Part shown: positions 11,789 to 23,805 of the stretch, in pieces
Position numbering within the stretch: position 1 is the first letter of the stretch
Layout: each line of letters starts with the position of its first letter
Assembly: GCF_964340395.1 (NCBI RefSeq)
Contig: NC_135562.1
Span: forward strand, 9,175,134-9,232,633
DNA: 57,500 nucleotides
Origin: Glandiceps talaboti
Taxonomy: Eukaryota; Hemichordata; Enteropneusta; Spengelidae
Direction: 5' to 3'
The notes under the pieces: model-generated
The model's input: only the letters and a program-made list of their open reading frames with translations
Database searches by the model: none
Told to the model about the DNA's origin: nothing
Made by a program: the position numbers and the translations under genes

Positions 11789-12875
11789 AATAATAATAAT
11801 AATAAGATGATTTGTAATGCGCCTCATCTCCGAAGAGCTCGAAGCGCAGAGCAAGAGTGGATACAGAAATAGTTAATGGAAATGTGAATTCAAGGTAATG
11901 TGTATTAAATAAAATGAGAAAGAAAAACAGTTATTAGCAGTTGAAGAGGTGAGTTTTGAGAGAATGTCTGAAGGTTGACAAAGATTTGGAATGGCGAAGA
12001 TCAAAAGGGAGGTGGTTCCATGAAGTAGGGCCAATGTAAGAGAAGGATCTTTCACCAAATGTTTTGGTTGACACCCTTGGAACACAGAGAAGACGAGAAT
12101 CAGAAGACGAGCGAAGTGGTCTTCGAGGAATGTATTGATGTAGAAGATCCGTGAGATATTGTGGGCCAATACCTACAACTGACTTGAAACAAATGGATGA
12201 AATTTTGTATTGAATACGTGAAGTGATAGGCAGCCAATGAAGTTTTCTAAGAAGAGGTTGTACATGATCGAACTTTTTAGCTTTGCAGACAAGCCGAGCT
12301 GCAGCATTTTGTACATGCTGTAGTCTGTCAGTGAGGTGTTTAGGACAACCAGAGAGAAGAGCATTACAATAGTCTAAGCGAGACAGGATGAGTGTGGAGA
12401 CAAGTGTTTGAGTGGCACTAGAAGTGAGAAAGTGACGAATAGAGCTGATTTGTCTCAGTTGAATGTAGGCGGCCTTGCATGTGCGTTGCACATGCTCGGC
12501 CATATTGAGATTGCAATCAAGTGTGACTCCAAGATTTTTTACACTTGGACTGAAAAGTATGTCTGAGTTTCCGACATGCATGGAAGGAGGAAGAGCAAGT
12601 TTAGTGGAAAGTCTAGGAGATGAGATTAGTATGACTTCTGTCTTACAGTCATTTAATTGAAGCTTATTTGCAGTCATCCACATTTTGACGTCAGTAATGC
12701 AGTTTTGCATATCTTCAATAGTTTGGTTTATGTTATGTGGATTAGTGTCTTTATAAAGTTGGTTATCATCAGCAAAAGCATGATGATGAATTAAGTGCTT
12801 CTTGACAAGATTGAAAAGAGGCTCGGTGTAAAGAACGAATAAGACAGGACCAAGGACTGAGCCTTGGGGAACAAG
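11789..12875 (-). mobile_element. 5'-truncated CR1/L2-like non-LTR retrotransposon with open RT frame
   Basis: A minus-strand open frame of about 313 codons (about 12875-11934) covers the C-terminal half of a reverse transcriptase. It opens at [12 protein letters not shown], has the FADD catalytic box, and continues through [23 protein letters not shown] and WNHLPFDLR, the pattern of the CR1/L2 clade. The frame continues a few codons into host DNA (to 12896), which is not element sequence. About 145 bases of 3' UTR follow, ending in a short TTA-type repeat at 11788-11805, typical of these elements. Endonuclease and N-terminal RT are missing (5' truncation). The matching site in copy 1 (about 2159) is empty, so the insertion came after the duplication. 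No clear target-site duplication. The frame is undamaged, so the insertion is probably young. Confidence 0.92.
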
Positions 12876-12904
12876 GGCAGATGAAAAAGACAACATAACT
12901 GTTC

Positions 12905-13255
12905 AAAAGACAAATACTAACATAATGGTAATTAATATATGAATTTGAAATGACTATGTTTATGCCAGTGTCTACATCTCTATACGTTTATGCCAGTGTT
13001 TATACATGCAATATTGCACTAGAGACCAAGCTGTCAGTGGCTGAGCTATAATTGTAAATAATCACTTTTTACTCCATGGATGTTATTTTTTATATAATAA
13101 ATACATGTAATATAAGATGTTAGAGATATTGAAGTGTTTCAGTGAACTTGGAACAAATCAAGTTGCAAGTTTACTGTGTAACATTAGGTGTTCCAAATAT
13201 TAACGTTAACTTTTGATGGTGTTTTGTGTTTGCAATATATGTTGTCATCAAATGT
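12905..13255. other. Copy-2-specific segment, no recognised content
   Basis: About 350 bases lying between TAACTGTTCAA and AAGCAAGGTTACATTTG. In copy 1 these two flanks are nearly adjacent (near 2190-2212). It is either an insertion here or a deletion in copy 1. It contains a local repeat of TTTATGCCAGTGT (near 12960 and 12988). No coding or TIR structure seen. Confidence 0.6.
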
Positions 13256-13512
13256 AATGTATTATTAAGCAAGGTTACATTTGTAAGAATTGAGGAAAAT
13301 TATTTATTTTAAATATTTTAGGAAAATAAATTTTCAAAATATTCTAAAGTCTGGTAGCTTTAGAATAAATAGGCTGGGTGATTTTAAAACAATATGGAAA
13401 GGTGCACTTTTTTTATTTTGCCCTGCTTTCCATGTGAGTATATATGGAGGGGAGGGGGTACTTGAAAATTTCGTGCAATTCAGGAGGAGGACTTTATAAA
13501 AGTTTGAGTGTG

Positions 13513-13607
13513 CGGGGGGGGGGGGGCATTTGAAAAAAATATGGGGTCAAAACTTAAAATCCTCCAACCGCCCACCACCACCACCACCACCACCACCACC
13601 ACCACCA
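13513..13607. repeat. G-run and (CCA)n tract
   Basis: A G homopolymer at about 13514-13526 is followed by an ACC/CCA trinucleotide array at 13570-13607. The same part of copy 1 carries the GATAT array instead. Confidence 0.9.
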
Positions 13608-14480
13608 GGTTGTGGACGCAGCCTAATACCATAATAACATCGATGTCTCTAAATAGTTTTACCATAGCGCTACAAATGGTTATCTGAGCTTGTGTATATT
13701 GTTTTATCTCAGACTGAAATATATGCCAGTAAAGTTATCATATGATACACTGCCACGTCGTTTTCGATTTTTGTCATCAAAGAAAGCACATAATAAGATG
13801 TTAAATGACGAAGTGCTATCTCCGGCGGGTCGAGAATATTTGTTCACTTCTTTGTTGTCTTCTGCCATGTTTGTTTGTCTGTCTGACTGTCTGTCTGTAT
13901 GTCTGTCTATGTTTGTTTATTTATTTGTTTGTTTGTTAGATAAATATCTTTCAAGATGTGGATAGATTTAGATGAAACTTTATTATTAATTACCAATCAT
14001 ATTTTGATTTTTAAGGGAAATTCTATGTGGGACCTTGATTTTCTAGAGGATCACGACACGTACTGTCATCAGTAAACGAGCTCCATCCCCAGCGGGCGCC
14101 ATCAGTATATTGGCAGTAGTATGCCATTCTTGCAAGCCAGGGCACACATTTTCTGCTGAAGCAACGAAATAAGTACCTCTTGATGGGTACGTTTTGGATG
14201 GTGGCGTAAAGAGGCCTGTGGTTTACGACATTGCGGTATGCACTCTACCGAGTGATCTGATCTGAAGTCCATGAAATCCATGGGAGCGTAACACGTGTGA
14301 CATGGGAGTGTAACACGTGCTATTTCGCCAAGGTGTTACTGTTAACCAGATTGAAGAAGTTCACCAGCTGACGATAGCCATGCATCAATTTATGAGGAGG
14401 AAATAGTGTACACGTCAGAATTCACTCTGAAAATAATTACATCGTCATGAGTCATGAGAAATAAAATCTCTCCGACAAGG

Positions 14481-14496
14481 ACAGACAGACAGACAT

Positions 14497-14555
<59 letters not shown>

Positions 14556-14570
14556 GTCAGTCAGTCAGTC

Positions 14571-14601
<31 letters not shown>

Positions 14602-14622
14602 GAGATAGTCAGTCAGTCAGTC

Positions 14623-14681
<59 letters not shown>

Positions 14682-14690
14682 AAGAAAGTC
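14481..14690. repeat. (GACA)n microsatellite with GTCA blocks
   Basis: About 210 bases of GACA repeats interrupted twice by GTCA blocks (near 14553-14571 and 14606-14623). It occupies the same paralogous position as the GAAA-rich array at 3942-4069. The overlapping 79-codon frame is repeat translation. Confidence 0.95.
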
Positions 14691-14800
14691 TAGCATTTTA
14701 AAGGCCAAAGCATTTTTCCGTTCACAACCCATCACTTGTCAATTTCATCAGAATAAAGAATTAAAATGACAATCAAAGTACCTTATTTGAGATACTATAT

Positions 14801-14806
14801 TTTATT
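14801..14806 (-). other. Polyadenylation signal AATAAA for FReD gene 2
   Basis: TTTATT on the plus strand, 64 bases past the FReD gene 2 stop codon at 14870, equivalent to 4177-4182 in copy 1. Confidence 0.55.
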
Positions 14807-14869
14807 TATCCTTTTAAAGTATGAGAACATTACATTAAGGTAACTCTCTATAACTCAGTTTTTCTTCCC

Positions 14870-17800
14870 TTAATTCATAGATTTGACTTTCATTTCACTT
14901 CTTTTCAAAGAATAATAGTGACCCTTCCAATGATACCAGTTTACACTCGTTGCATATTCAGCTGTTGTACCATGTAGGTATTTGCCATTTAAATTAGAGT
15001 TGTGACATGAGTTGTACCACCACGCCCCATGATAGTTAAGAGCACAGTTTAAACTGTAGGCATCGTGGTCAGCATCCATGGTGCTAAATTGCATACCGTT
15101 GTGATAGGTTAAAGAGTCGCCTGTTGGGAGTAAAATTTACTCGTTATCACCAATGTCATTATAGATCTCAATATGTTACGCTTCAGAACTGATAACCAAA
15201 TGCATGATGTCCAAAAATTACAGAAAATTCGTAGTTATGCCACAAACTATTAAATGCCATTGTTATCGTAATATCGTGACTGGGTTTAGTCTAGCTGTGA
15301 CACAGTCTGAGCTCCTATACCCTAACAGTGTAAAAACAGCTCTCGTGAATATTCAGTATGGAACGTGAATACATTATTTCTGCTGACTGCCATGATGCAA
15401 TAGCATATAGGAAATATACCCAATGAAGGCAAAAACTAAACTTGGTGTTTTTTTCTGAAATCTCAAGTAATTGTAGATGATGTAAAATCACGAAATTACT
15501 CTCCAGAACAAATAGTTCATGAAAATGACTTCATTTCCTGGAGTGGCCTTCCCCTTTAGTGATTCATTTGCACAATTAATTGTTCTTGGCAATTAGGCAA
15601 TATCTTAAGTATTGAAGGTTCAAATTACATATAACTTAGCATAATTAATTTGCTAATCAAGGGTATACGATTATTATAGCTAAAGCTCAGAATTTTGTAT
15701 TCCTACGATATGTATAGGAACGAAAATCTAAAGGGTTTGTTCTTACGGAAATCATCCAGTTCATCAATCTGGTTACTAAGATGACATACCTGCAGTTCCA
15801 CTGTATGGTCCTACAGACAGTTTGTATTTGCTGTGACCGTCACCAACTCTGAAGTTGTCATAGTAGGCATATCTTATATTCCCTTCCCAGTCTTCCAATT
15901 CAATCATTAATTGATAGTGGGTTCCAAGGTCGCTGGTTAATTGATATATCTTTTCATTTCCCAACCAGAATTCACTATCGAGATCTCCAAAACCTTCCCT
16001 ATAATGGTTCCAGTCACGATAAAACACTTCTGTGCCATCTTGTCGTCTTTGGAAAACCTGTCAAATAATTGTAATATGTCGATCAAAATGACATTCCTTT
16101 GAAAGATCTGTCAGTAAGTTAAAGCACTTGTATCATGCACCACGTACTGTAAGTGTCATGTAAGTGTTCACTGTCTATGTCTGATAATGATATAGCCATG
16201 CATATACAAATAAACTACACGAGCTATACTCCAAGATATGAATATAGTACAGTTTTTTAGGATGTTTTGTCTGAATAAAATTCCAACATGTAGACATCAA
16301 ATGCAGATATCAAAACATTGGCGCCAGTTTGTCTGCGGCTTGTTGCAGTATGTTTAAATGGTTTACTTCATTCAGACAAAATGTTGCAAGAAATTGCGAG
16401 TGTCCATTTTAATTGGTTTGTGCGTGTTTTCAGCGAACAGAGCCAGTGAACACCAACATGAAACGGGTTGTACCAAAATAATGTTCGAACCACACTAGTT
16501 CATCAAATGTCATGTCTATATATAGATTCGTCGTTATCAGTGCTGAAACCTGGCGGTGGTATCATCGGTAAACTTTAACAATGACAGTATGTTCATAAAA
16601 AGTACAATCGTAGGTAAAAAGAGAGTACAATAAATGGACTTAAAACACAACCTTTTGAGGAGCACCTATATTTAGAACTATTAAAGAAGAAACAAGGCAA
16701 TTAATTTTGACAGTTTGTGGTCTATCATACAAAAAAAATTAAAACCCACTTGCACATAGAAGAACTCATTCCTAGATCACACAGCTTAATGACAAACTTC
16801 GAGAAAGAAAAACAGGTATTGAATATGTCCGTAAATGCAAATGACAGCTGGTCAGCGCAATGAGGAAGGCTCAAGATGGAATACCGTCTTGTGTGTGGTC
16901 ATCTACGACGTGGGCACTTCAATTTGCAGACAAACGTATTCGTGAAAAGTACTATTCCCTTCTGTTCATCTGATAGGGCTGACCAGCATCAAATTCAGGT
17001 CTGTGTGCTAACCTCTCCTAGTAATAGTATACTGTTAACGTCAATGCATACCTTCTATAACATTACAATTGTCCTTTGGCATTGTTAGAACAGTTGATTG
17101 CATAGTACGAGTAGGAATTTCCGCGATACTTTTTCATACGTATTAAAAACTACGTCATCGGCTCATGAATAAGTTATATGTTGATACCAGGTTTGAGTTC
17201 ATTCAGTTGCAAGTGAAGTTTAAGTATGTTTTAGTCCGTAGCTATAGAATACTACTGGTGCCTTTTGAATATGCAGTAACATTTTCCCCCAAAACGTACA
17301 ACCTCAGCTTGCACCCCTTTAAACACATGTATATACCGGTGCATATACCGGTCTGTATATTACAAAAATAATGTACTATGTTTCTATACACTAGGTTGTT
17401 ATGGATCGAGAAAATAAAACAAAACTACAATAGTGCAACAGAATACAGGCATGCATACGTATATGATAACTAGACTAGTTACTTGTGTTTGAAATGGGAT
17501 TATTTTTTACTGATATTTCATTTTTTCTGTTTGCTTTTGCATGTTTATTTTATTAATTCAATTATTTATTTGTTAGTGTGTTTGTTTGTTTGTTTGTTTG
17601 TTTGTTTGTTTGTTTGCTTGTTTGTCTAGCTGTTTATTTGTTTGCTTGTTTGTTTGTCTGTTTGTCTGTCTGTCTGTCTGTTTGTTTGTTTGTTTGTTTT
17701 TGTTTTTTTTATGGTTAGTTTTTATGTTTTTTTGTTTTTGTTTGACTACGGTTAGTGCGTTCCCTCTGGCAAAAGCTCTAGATAATAAGTAGATACTGAA

Positions 17801-18340
17801 AAATCGTTTCCATTGGTAAAAAAATTTCAGTTTCTCCAATTTCATTTTTTGCTTCTCAGATCTGTTTTTGTTTAGCGTTTTACGAATCCGTATGACGAAG
17901 TATCATACAACCGATTAGGATAAGAAATTGAGTTTATTAAGATAAAAACGGAAACTATTTCATAAACAATACTCACTGTCCATCCTCCAGTACCTGTATC
18001 CATGTCACAGTAAACTTCAAAACTTTCACTGCCCCCTTTGGGCTTTACGCTGTAGACTCCACTTGTTGACACTTTCTGCGATATCTCGGAACAATCTCGT
18101 TCATCACCAGTTAACGTTGTACCTAAAAACATGTACAATGTACACAGAAATATTTCACCAATCGGCACCGTATATAAAAGTAACTACCTATGTACTAGGA
18201 TAGTAGAATTTTAGCATTGAAACGATTCTCTCACATCCGCTATATTCTCTTTAAAACAAAGGCAATGTTCTACACGTATATATTCAGGTTTACATATCTT
18301 TTTTAACAGGTATAAAACAAACGTAAGTCTTTATAGCCGT

Positions 18341-18397
<57 letters not shown>

Positions 18398-18624
18398 CCT
18401 CCCTCCCTCCCTCCCTCTCCCTCAATTACCTCCTTCACAACTAACGCAATTTGAAAGATCTTCCACTTTCGTATTCAGTTCATCTATCGTCAAGGTTAAG
18501 TCATCTATGAGTTGCTTCAGAGCTGCCCTCGACGGTGCTCCTTGAGTTAGATTGGGACATAAAAACAGATATGCCAACAACAGAACAAACACTGCCATGT
18601 TTCCGAGTTGTTGAGCTTCGTAGT
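14870..18624 (-). CDS. Fibrinogen-related (FReD) secreted lectin-like protein, gene 2
   Basis: Tandem paralog of the gene at 4245-6954. Coding exons 18598-18430, 18122-17977, 16057-15790 and 15120-14870 give about 277 residues. Junctions are GT-AG with the same phases as gene 1. The ATG at 18598 ([13 protein letters not shown]) is chosen by alignment to gene 1; an acceptor at 18626-18625 excludes the longer upstream frame and implies a 5' UTR exon, for which AAG|GT at 19930 or 20229 are weak donor candidates. Domain order is signal peptide, coiled coil, Cys pair (CVSCEGG), fibrinogen domain ([37 protein letters not shown]). The coiled coil is 14 residues shorter than in gene 1, as two separate 7-residue gaps. 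The third linker cysteine of gene 1 is Gly here. Probably secreted and pathogen- or glycan-binding by family analogy. Confidence 0.9.
16080..17440. other. Intron segment present only in FReD gene 2
   Basis: Intron 2 of gene 2 is 1919 bases against 553 in gene 1; nearly all the extra lies here. In its place gene 1 has about 125 bases (about 5340-5460) containing GGCCTTTGGCCTCGGG, which looks like a separate dispersed repeat. The segment includes a stretch near 16440-16480 (GCCAGTGAACACCAACATGA) related to 53202-53240. No coding potential seen. Confidence 0.6.
17577..17720. repeat. (TTTG)n / (TCTG)n microsatellite in FReD gene 2 intron
   Basis: TTTG tetramers with a TCTG block. A much shorter version lies at about 5600-5632 in the same place in gene 1. 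Confidence 0.93.
18343..18420. repeat. (CT)n then (CCCT)n tract next to a splice donor
   Basis: The CT array runs into CCCTCC repeats ending at 18421, only eight bases from the exon 1 donor (GT at 18429-18428). On the transcribed strand the intron therefore starts GTAATTGAGGGAGAGG. Such a G-rich 5' intron end could influence splicing, but this is inference. Confidence 0.9.
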
Positions 18625-19275
18625 CTATATTTTGAAATAAAAATAAGAAAATAATTGAAGAGCGAGATGTCAACTACTGGATTCTCTGATATACTTAGGC
18701 AAAATGTTTTTTTTTTAAATGTTTGTTTCCGATAACATGACTTCAGAAAATAGGTAGGTAGATTGGAATTATATTTTATTTTACTTAAAATTTTCTTCGA
18801 CCCCAAGATAAGATACTCAGCAGTCTAAATACTTCCAATTTGAGTTTGATGAGGTGTAAAAGAAGTACATGGAGACAACTATAGTAAAATTGACAGACAT
18901 GTTGTGCAGACTGTACTGTTATAGTATAAAAAGGCCTGGTTTCTCTCTAGAATACGATTTTTTGTAAGTGTCCACAGATAAGGCAAAGGAAAATTGTTAC
19001 CTTTTTACCTTTTTGCATGCAAAAAATGTTTAGGGTCAGAGGCCTAAACTAGTGTCGGTCGGGTTAACGGAAACAAACTATTCTTTTATTTGGCCTTGAT
19101 TTCCTTTGTTTTATTTTGTTTTGTTTTCTGTTTAACTATTTGACTATGGTTAAATAATATTTGCTCAGAAAATCTAATTTCAATTGTCTGCAATTTTCAA
19201 CGTTCTGAACAGGAAAAGGATCATCAATCATGGTTGTTTTAACAAATATTGTTACTTTGTCTCATCATAAGATGA

Positions 19276-20535
19276 TCATTTTGTGGGTTTTTTTCTGTTT
19301 TCTTATAATGTTGGGTTCATATTATTGATGAGTTTATCCCAACCACTGACATTACTACATCTATTTTAGTTGGTCAACTTAGTTGGCCAACTTTAGGTAC
19401 ATGCCTTTGGTAATATAATGATGCACTTTATATAACTTGTGTTATCAGTGAACGTCATAAACTGGAGATATAATCAAACTCATTGTGATAGACGTAAAAA
19501 TCGTCCCGCTGCCTACATCATCCCGCGTCATATAAAGTTAAGATAAGGTAGAATACACGGTGTTGCAGTTGTTGTAATAAAACAGCATTGAGCCCAGTAT
19601 TTGATGCACAACTTAGATATTTTTATAATACGTACAAAGCTGACGACCTGGGACCAAATATTTGATCCCAAGTTCGAATTCGAAGACGGGGTGCGCTCGT
19701 GCACTACGGCTCTAAACAGTTTAGAAGACTCAAACTTCTAAAATTAACTTAACAATAATTAAATTAGTAGGAAGCATCCTAAAATGATAATGTATTGTAC
19801 ATAAATTAGCATCTTGAAAAGTGAAACAATGGAATCCAGCATCAGCATTGTATATGTTTCCGTAAATATTGTATTTTTCAGACACGCCAATTTTACAATA
19901 AAATAGTTTCATTTCTAGAATAAAGATACCTTGTGTCCATAGTGAGAACAATTGATGCCTTCGTTTTTGTGTTTGGATATAACTTCGCATTATATGACAA
20001 AGTAATCAAAAGCTTTATATAACCATGTGATATGGTAACAATATTTTACGGTTTCGCTCAAAAATCTAAATTTTCCACAGCCGTTCAAGGAAGCAAGCAA
20101 AACATGCTTTTTTCGCTTAGCTACCATTTCCCAATGTTACAGCCATAACAAAAAAAATAGAACAATGAATTCCCGGAGTTATCAATGCAAATGCAGACAT
20201 CGATTTTAAAGTTAGATTTGAAGCTTACCTTCACGTTCTGGTGCCTTGGTGATGTCAGTAAAACTTCGACAAGATAGTGAACCCGATCAGCACGTAAAAG
20301 ACTTCGATTGAAACCTGTTTGGTGTCAACCTCCAGAATGATATAAATGTGAGTTTAGTCACCTGATAAATAGTTAACGAAAGCGTACCTATTGGCTGAGA
20401 ACACGAGTCTCCAATTGGCTGATGGAGACAACATTGGAAATTGTTCGATATCATGATGCCGCACAAAATTGACAAATTGCTGAGGTCACTAATATGACCT
20501 TGAAACTACAAACAGACAGATTTGTAAATACCTAG
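19276..20535. other. Intergenic, no recognised gene
   Basis: Upstream flank of FReD gene 2. It may contain that gene's promoter and 5' UTR exon: minus-strand donors CACAAG|GTATC at 19930 and GAAG|GTAAGC at 20229 are possible. A small palindrome, GGGACCAAATATTTGATCCC, lies at about 19651-19670. Nothing else stands out. Confidence 0.5.
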
Positions 20536-23500
20536 CACATACCAGTATCTACCTTCCAAAGATATATTTTGAATTAATTTGCAGATGTCAATTACTATCA
20601 TTCTCTCGTATGAAGAATGCAAAGCTTAATTAAATCAACAAAGGTATAGTCAGCTCTGGTCTTTTTAAAGCGATTCTTAATTATATGGTTAGAGTTAATT
20701 GATTCCTCTCAAAATAATTACCTGGACCATATGGATGAGAATGTCGTTCTCACTGCAAATGAAACTCAACAGAGATATGTATGTTCAATATCAAGTTTAT
20801 CCTCCTAAGATATACAATTCATACAACAATTGTCAAAATCAAGCCAATTCCTACCTATCACAGACATATTGCCAATTTCTTTTAAATCATGTTTGCATGT
20901 AGTATAGATGAAAATAACTATACACAAGCATTACGTTTGGTAATCTCATCCCTTTTAGTGAATGGCAGCCACATTTGTAGTTAAACATCATTATTTACTG
21001 CATAACTCAAAAACAGTGATACACATAGACTCCATTCGAGTGTCTACCCCCATCTTTTTATCAGATGCAAGCTAACTTTCGAGATCTTGACCTTTCACCT
21101 TATCAAAATCAAGCCAATTCCTGCCTATCACAGACACATTGCAGTGTTTACACATTGCCAATTTCTTTTACATCATGTTGACAAGTAATATGAACAAAAG
21201 GACTGTACACAAGAATGATTACTGATGCTCAGGTAATTTTTTACTGAATGGCATTTGTTTGTTGCCACCAATTTCTTTTAAATCGTGTCTCCATTCAGTC
21301 ACATAGAAGTAAAGTATTTCAGGCGGGATCTCTGTCTTCTACGAAGACTTGTTTATTCATAAAACAAAAGTGTGGGTTTTTTCTTTACTGTGTTTCCCTC
21401 AGTAAAAAAGCAACGTGAATCAACATATACCAAGACCATGTTTGTAACTCAATAAATTCCAAAAAGCTAGAAAGTGACTCATTTTTTTTTTAATTTACCA
21501 TAGTACAATAGCATACCAGTATCTCCCACCTGATGATATATTTTGAATTAATTTGCAGATCTAAGATGTTAATAAGTTCATAGTTCATTCTAACTCTGGT
21601 ATGATGAATGAAAAGCTTAATCAAATCAATAAAGGTATAGTCAACTCTGGTCTTTTTTAAAGCGATTCTTTATTATATGGTTAGAGTTAATCAATTCCTC
21701 TATAATTAATTACCTGGACCATATATGGATAAAATGTCGTTCTCACTGCAAATGAAACTCAACAGAGATATTTATGTTCCATATCAAGTTTATCCACCTA
21801 AGATGTACAATTCATACAACAATTGTCAAAATCAAGCCAATTCCTACCTATCACAGACATATTGCCAATTTCTTTTAAATCATGTTTGCATGTAGTATTG
21901 ATGAAAATAACTATACACAAGCATTACGTTTGGTAATCTCATCCCTTTTAGTGAATGGCAGCCATATTTGTAGTTAAAAATCATTATTCACTGTATAACT
22001 CAAAAACAGTGATACACATAGACTCCATTCGAGTGTCTACCCCCATCTTTTTATCAGATGCAAGCTAACTTTGGAGATCTTGACCTTTCACCTTATCAAA
22101 ATCAAGCCAATTCCTGCCTATCACAGACAGATTGCAGTGTTTACACATTGCCAATTTCTTTTGCATCATGTTGACAAGTAATATGAACAAAAGGACTGTA
22201 CACAAGCATGATTATTGATGTTCACGTAATTCGTACTGAATGGCATTTGTTTGTTGCCACCAATTTCTTTTAAATCGTGCCTCCATTTAGTCACATAGAA
22301 GCAAAGTATTTCAGGCGAGGTCTGTTTTCTACGAAGACTTGTTTATTTATAAAACAAAGGTGGGTTTTTTTCTTAACTATGTTTCCCTAGTTTTAAAAAA
22401 GCAATGTGAAACGACATATACCAAGTCCATGTTTGTAACTCAATAAATTCCAAAAAGCTAGAAAGTGACTCATTTTAAATAAAAATATTTTACCATAGTA
22501 CAATAGCATACCAGTATCTCCCACCTAGTGATATATTTTGAATTAATTTGCATATCGAAGATGTTAATTAGTTCATAGTTCATTCTAACTCTGGTATGAT
22601 GAATGAAAAGCTTAATTAAATCAACAAAGCTATAGTCAACTCTGGTCTTTTTAAAGCGATTCTTAATTATATGGTTAGAGTTAATTGATTCCTCTCAAAA
22701 TAATTACCTGGACCATATGGATGAGAATGTCGTTCTCACTGCAAATGAAACTCAACAGAGATATGTATGTTCAATATCAAGTTTATCCACCTAAGATGTA
22801 CAATTCATACAACAATTGTCAAACTCAAGCCAATTCCTACCTATCACAGACATATTGCCAATTTCTTTTAAATCATGTTTGCATGTAGTATTGATGAAAA
22901 TAACTATACACACGCATTACGTTTGGTAATCACATCACCTTTTGTGAATGGCAGTCATATTTGTAGTTAAAAATCATTATTCACTGTATAACTCAAAAAC
23001 AGTGATACACATAGACTCCATTCGAGTGTCTACCCCCATTTTATCAGATGCAAACTAACTTTGGAGATCTTGACCTTTCACCTTATCAAAATCAAGCCAA
23101 TTCCTGCCTATCACAGACAGATTGCAGTGTTTACACATTGCCAATTTCTTTTGCATCATGTTGACAAGTAATATGAACAAAAGGACTGTACACAAGAATG
23201 ATTACTGATGCTCACGTAATTTTTTACTGAATGGCATTTATGTGTTGCCACCAATTTCTTCTAAATCGTGTCTCCATTCAGTCACGTAGAAGTAAAGTAT
23301 TTCAGGCGGGATCTCTGTCTTCTACGTAGACTTGTTTATTCATAAAACAAAAGTGTGGGTTTTTTCTTTACTGTGTTTCCCTCAGTAAAAAAGCAACGTG
23401 AATCAACATATACCAAGACCATGTTTGTAACTCAATAAATTCCAAAAAGCTAGAAAGTGACTCATTTTTTTTTCAATTTACCATAGTACAATAGCATACC

Positions 23501-23805
23501 AGTATCTCCCACCTGATGATATCTTTTGAATTAATATGCAGATCTAAGATGTTAATAAGTTCATAGTTCATTCTAACTCTGGTATGATGAATAAAAAGCT
23601 TAATTAAATCAACAAAGCTATATAGTCAACTCTGATCTTTTTAACACGATTCTTTATTATATGGTTAGAGTTAATTAATTCCTCTCTAATTAATTACCTG
23701 GACCATATGGATAAAATGTCGTTCTCACTGCAAATAAAACTCAACAGAGATATGCATGTTCCACATCAAGTTTATCTATCTAAGATAATTTTATACGATA
23801 CAACA
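20536..23805. repeat. Tandem array of about 985-bp units (3.3 copies, alternating types)
   Basis: The anchor ACCAGTATCT recurs at 20541, 21515, 22510 and 23498, giving spacings of 974, 995 and 988 bases. The last unit ends near 23805. Each unit contains an internal repeat (TCAAAATCAAGCCAATTCC near 20833 and again near 21113). Shared variants link unit 1 with 3 and unit 2 with 4: GATGAGAATGTCG against GATAAAATGTCG, and AAGAATGATTACTGATGCTC against AAGCATGATTATTGATGTTC. This suggests a dimer of about 1.98 kb was duplicated. Two near-identical 67-codon frames (20699 and 22685) exist only because the units are copies; the other units do not keep them open. Confidence 0.93.

Larger units (their letters stand above)
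10160..19275. repeat. Segmental duplication, copy 2 (contains FReD gene 2)
   Basis: Direct repeat of 779-7175, starting in a CATA array (10162-10230) and ending near the shared segment ATTTGCTCAG..GAACAGGAAAAGGATC at 19150-19225. It is enlarged by a CR1/L2-like retrotransposon (11789-12875), extra segments at 11390-11695 and 12905-13255, about 1.36 kb in intron 2, and about 450 bases at 18640-19085. Outside the FReD exons and the retrotransposon I see no gene. Confidence 0.9.

Noticed and set aside
11873-12169. Second minus-strand frames over the retrotransposon
   Set aside because: Overlapping shadows of the RT frame, which alone carries the conserved motifs.
20699-22888. Two near-identical 67-codon frames in the tandem array
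   Set aside because: Identity comes from unit duplication; the two other units do not keep the frame and nothing resembles a protein family.
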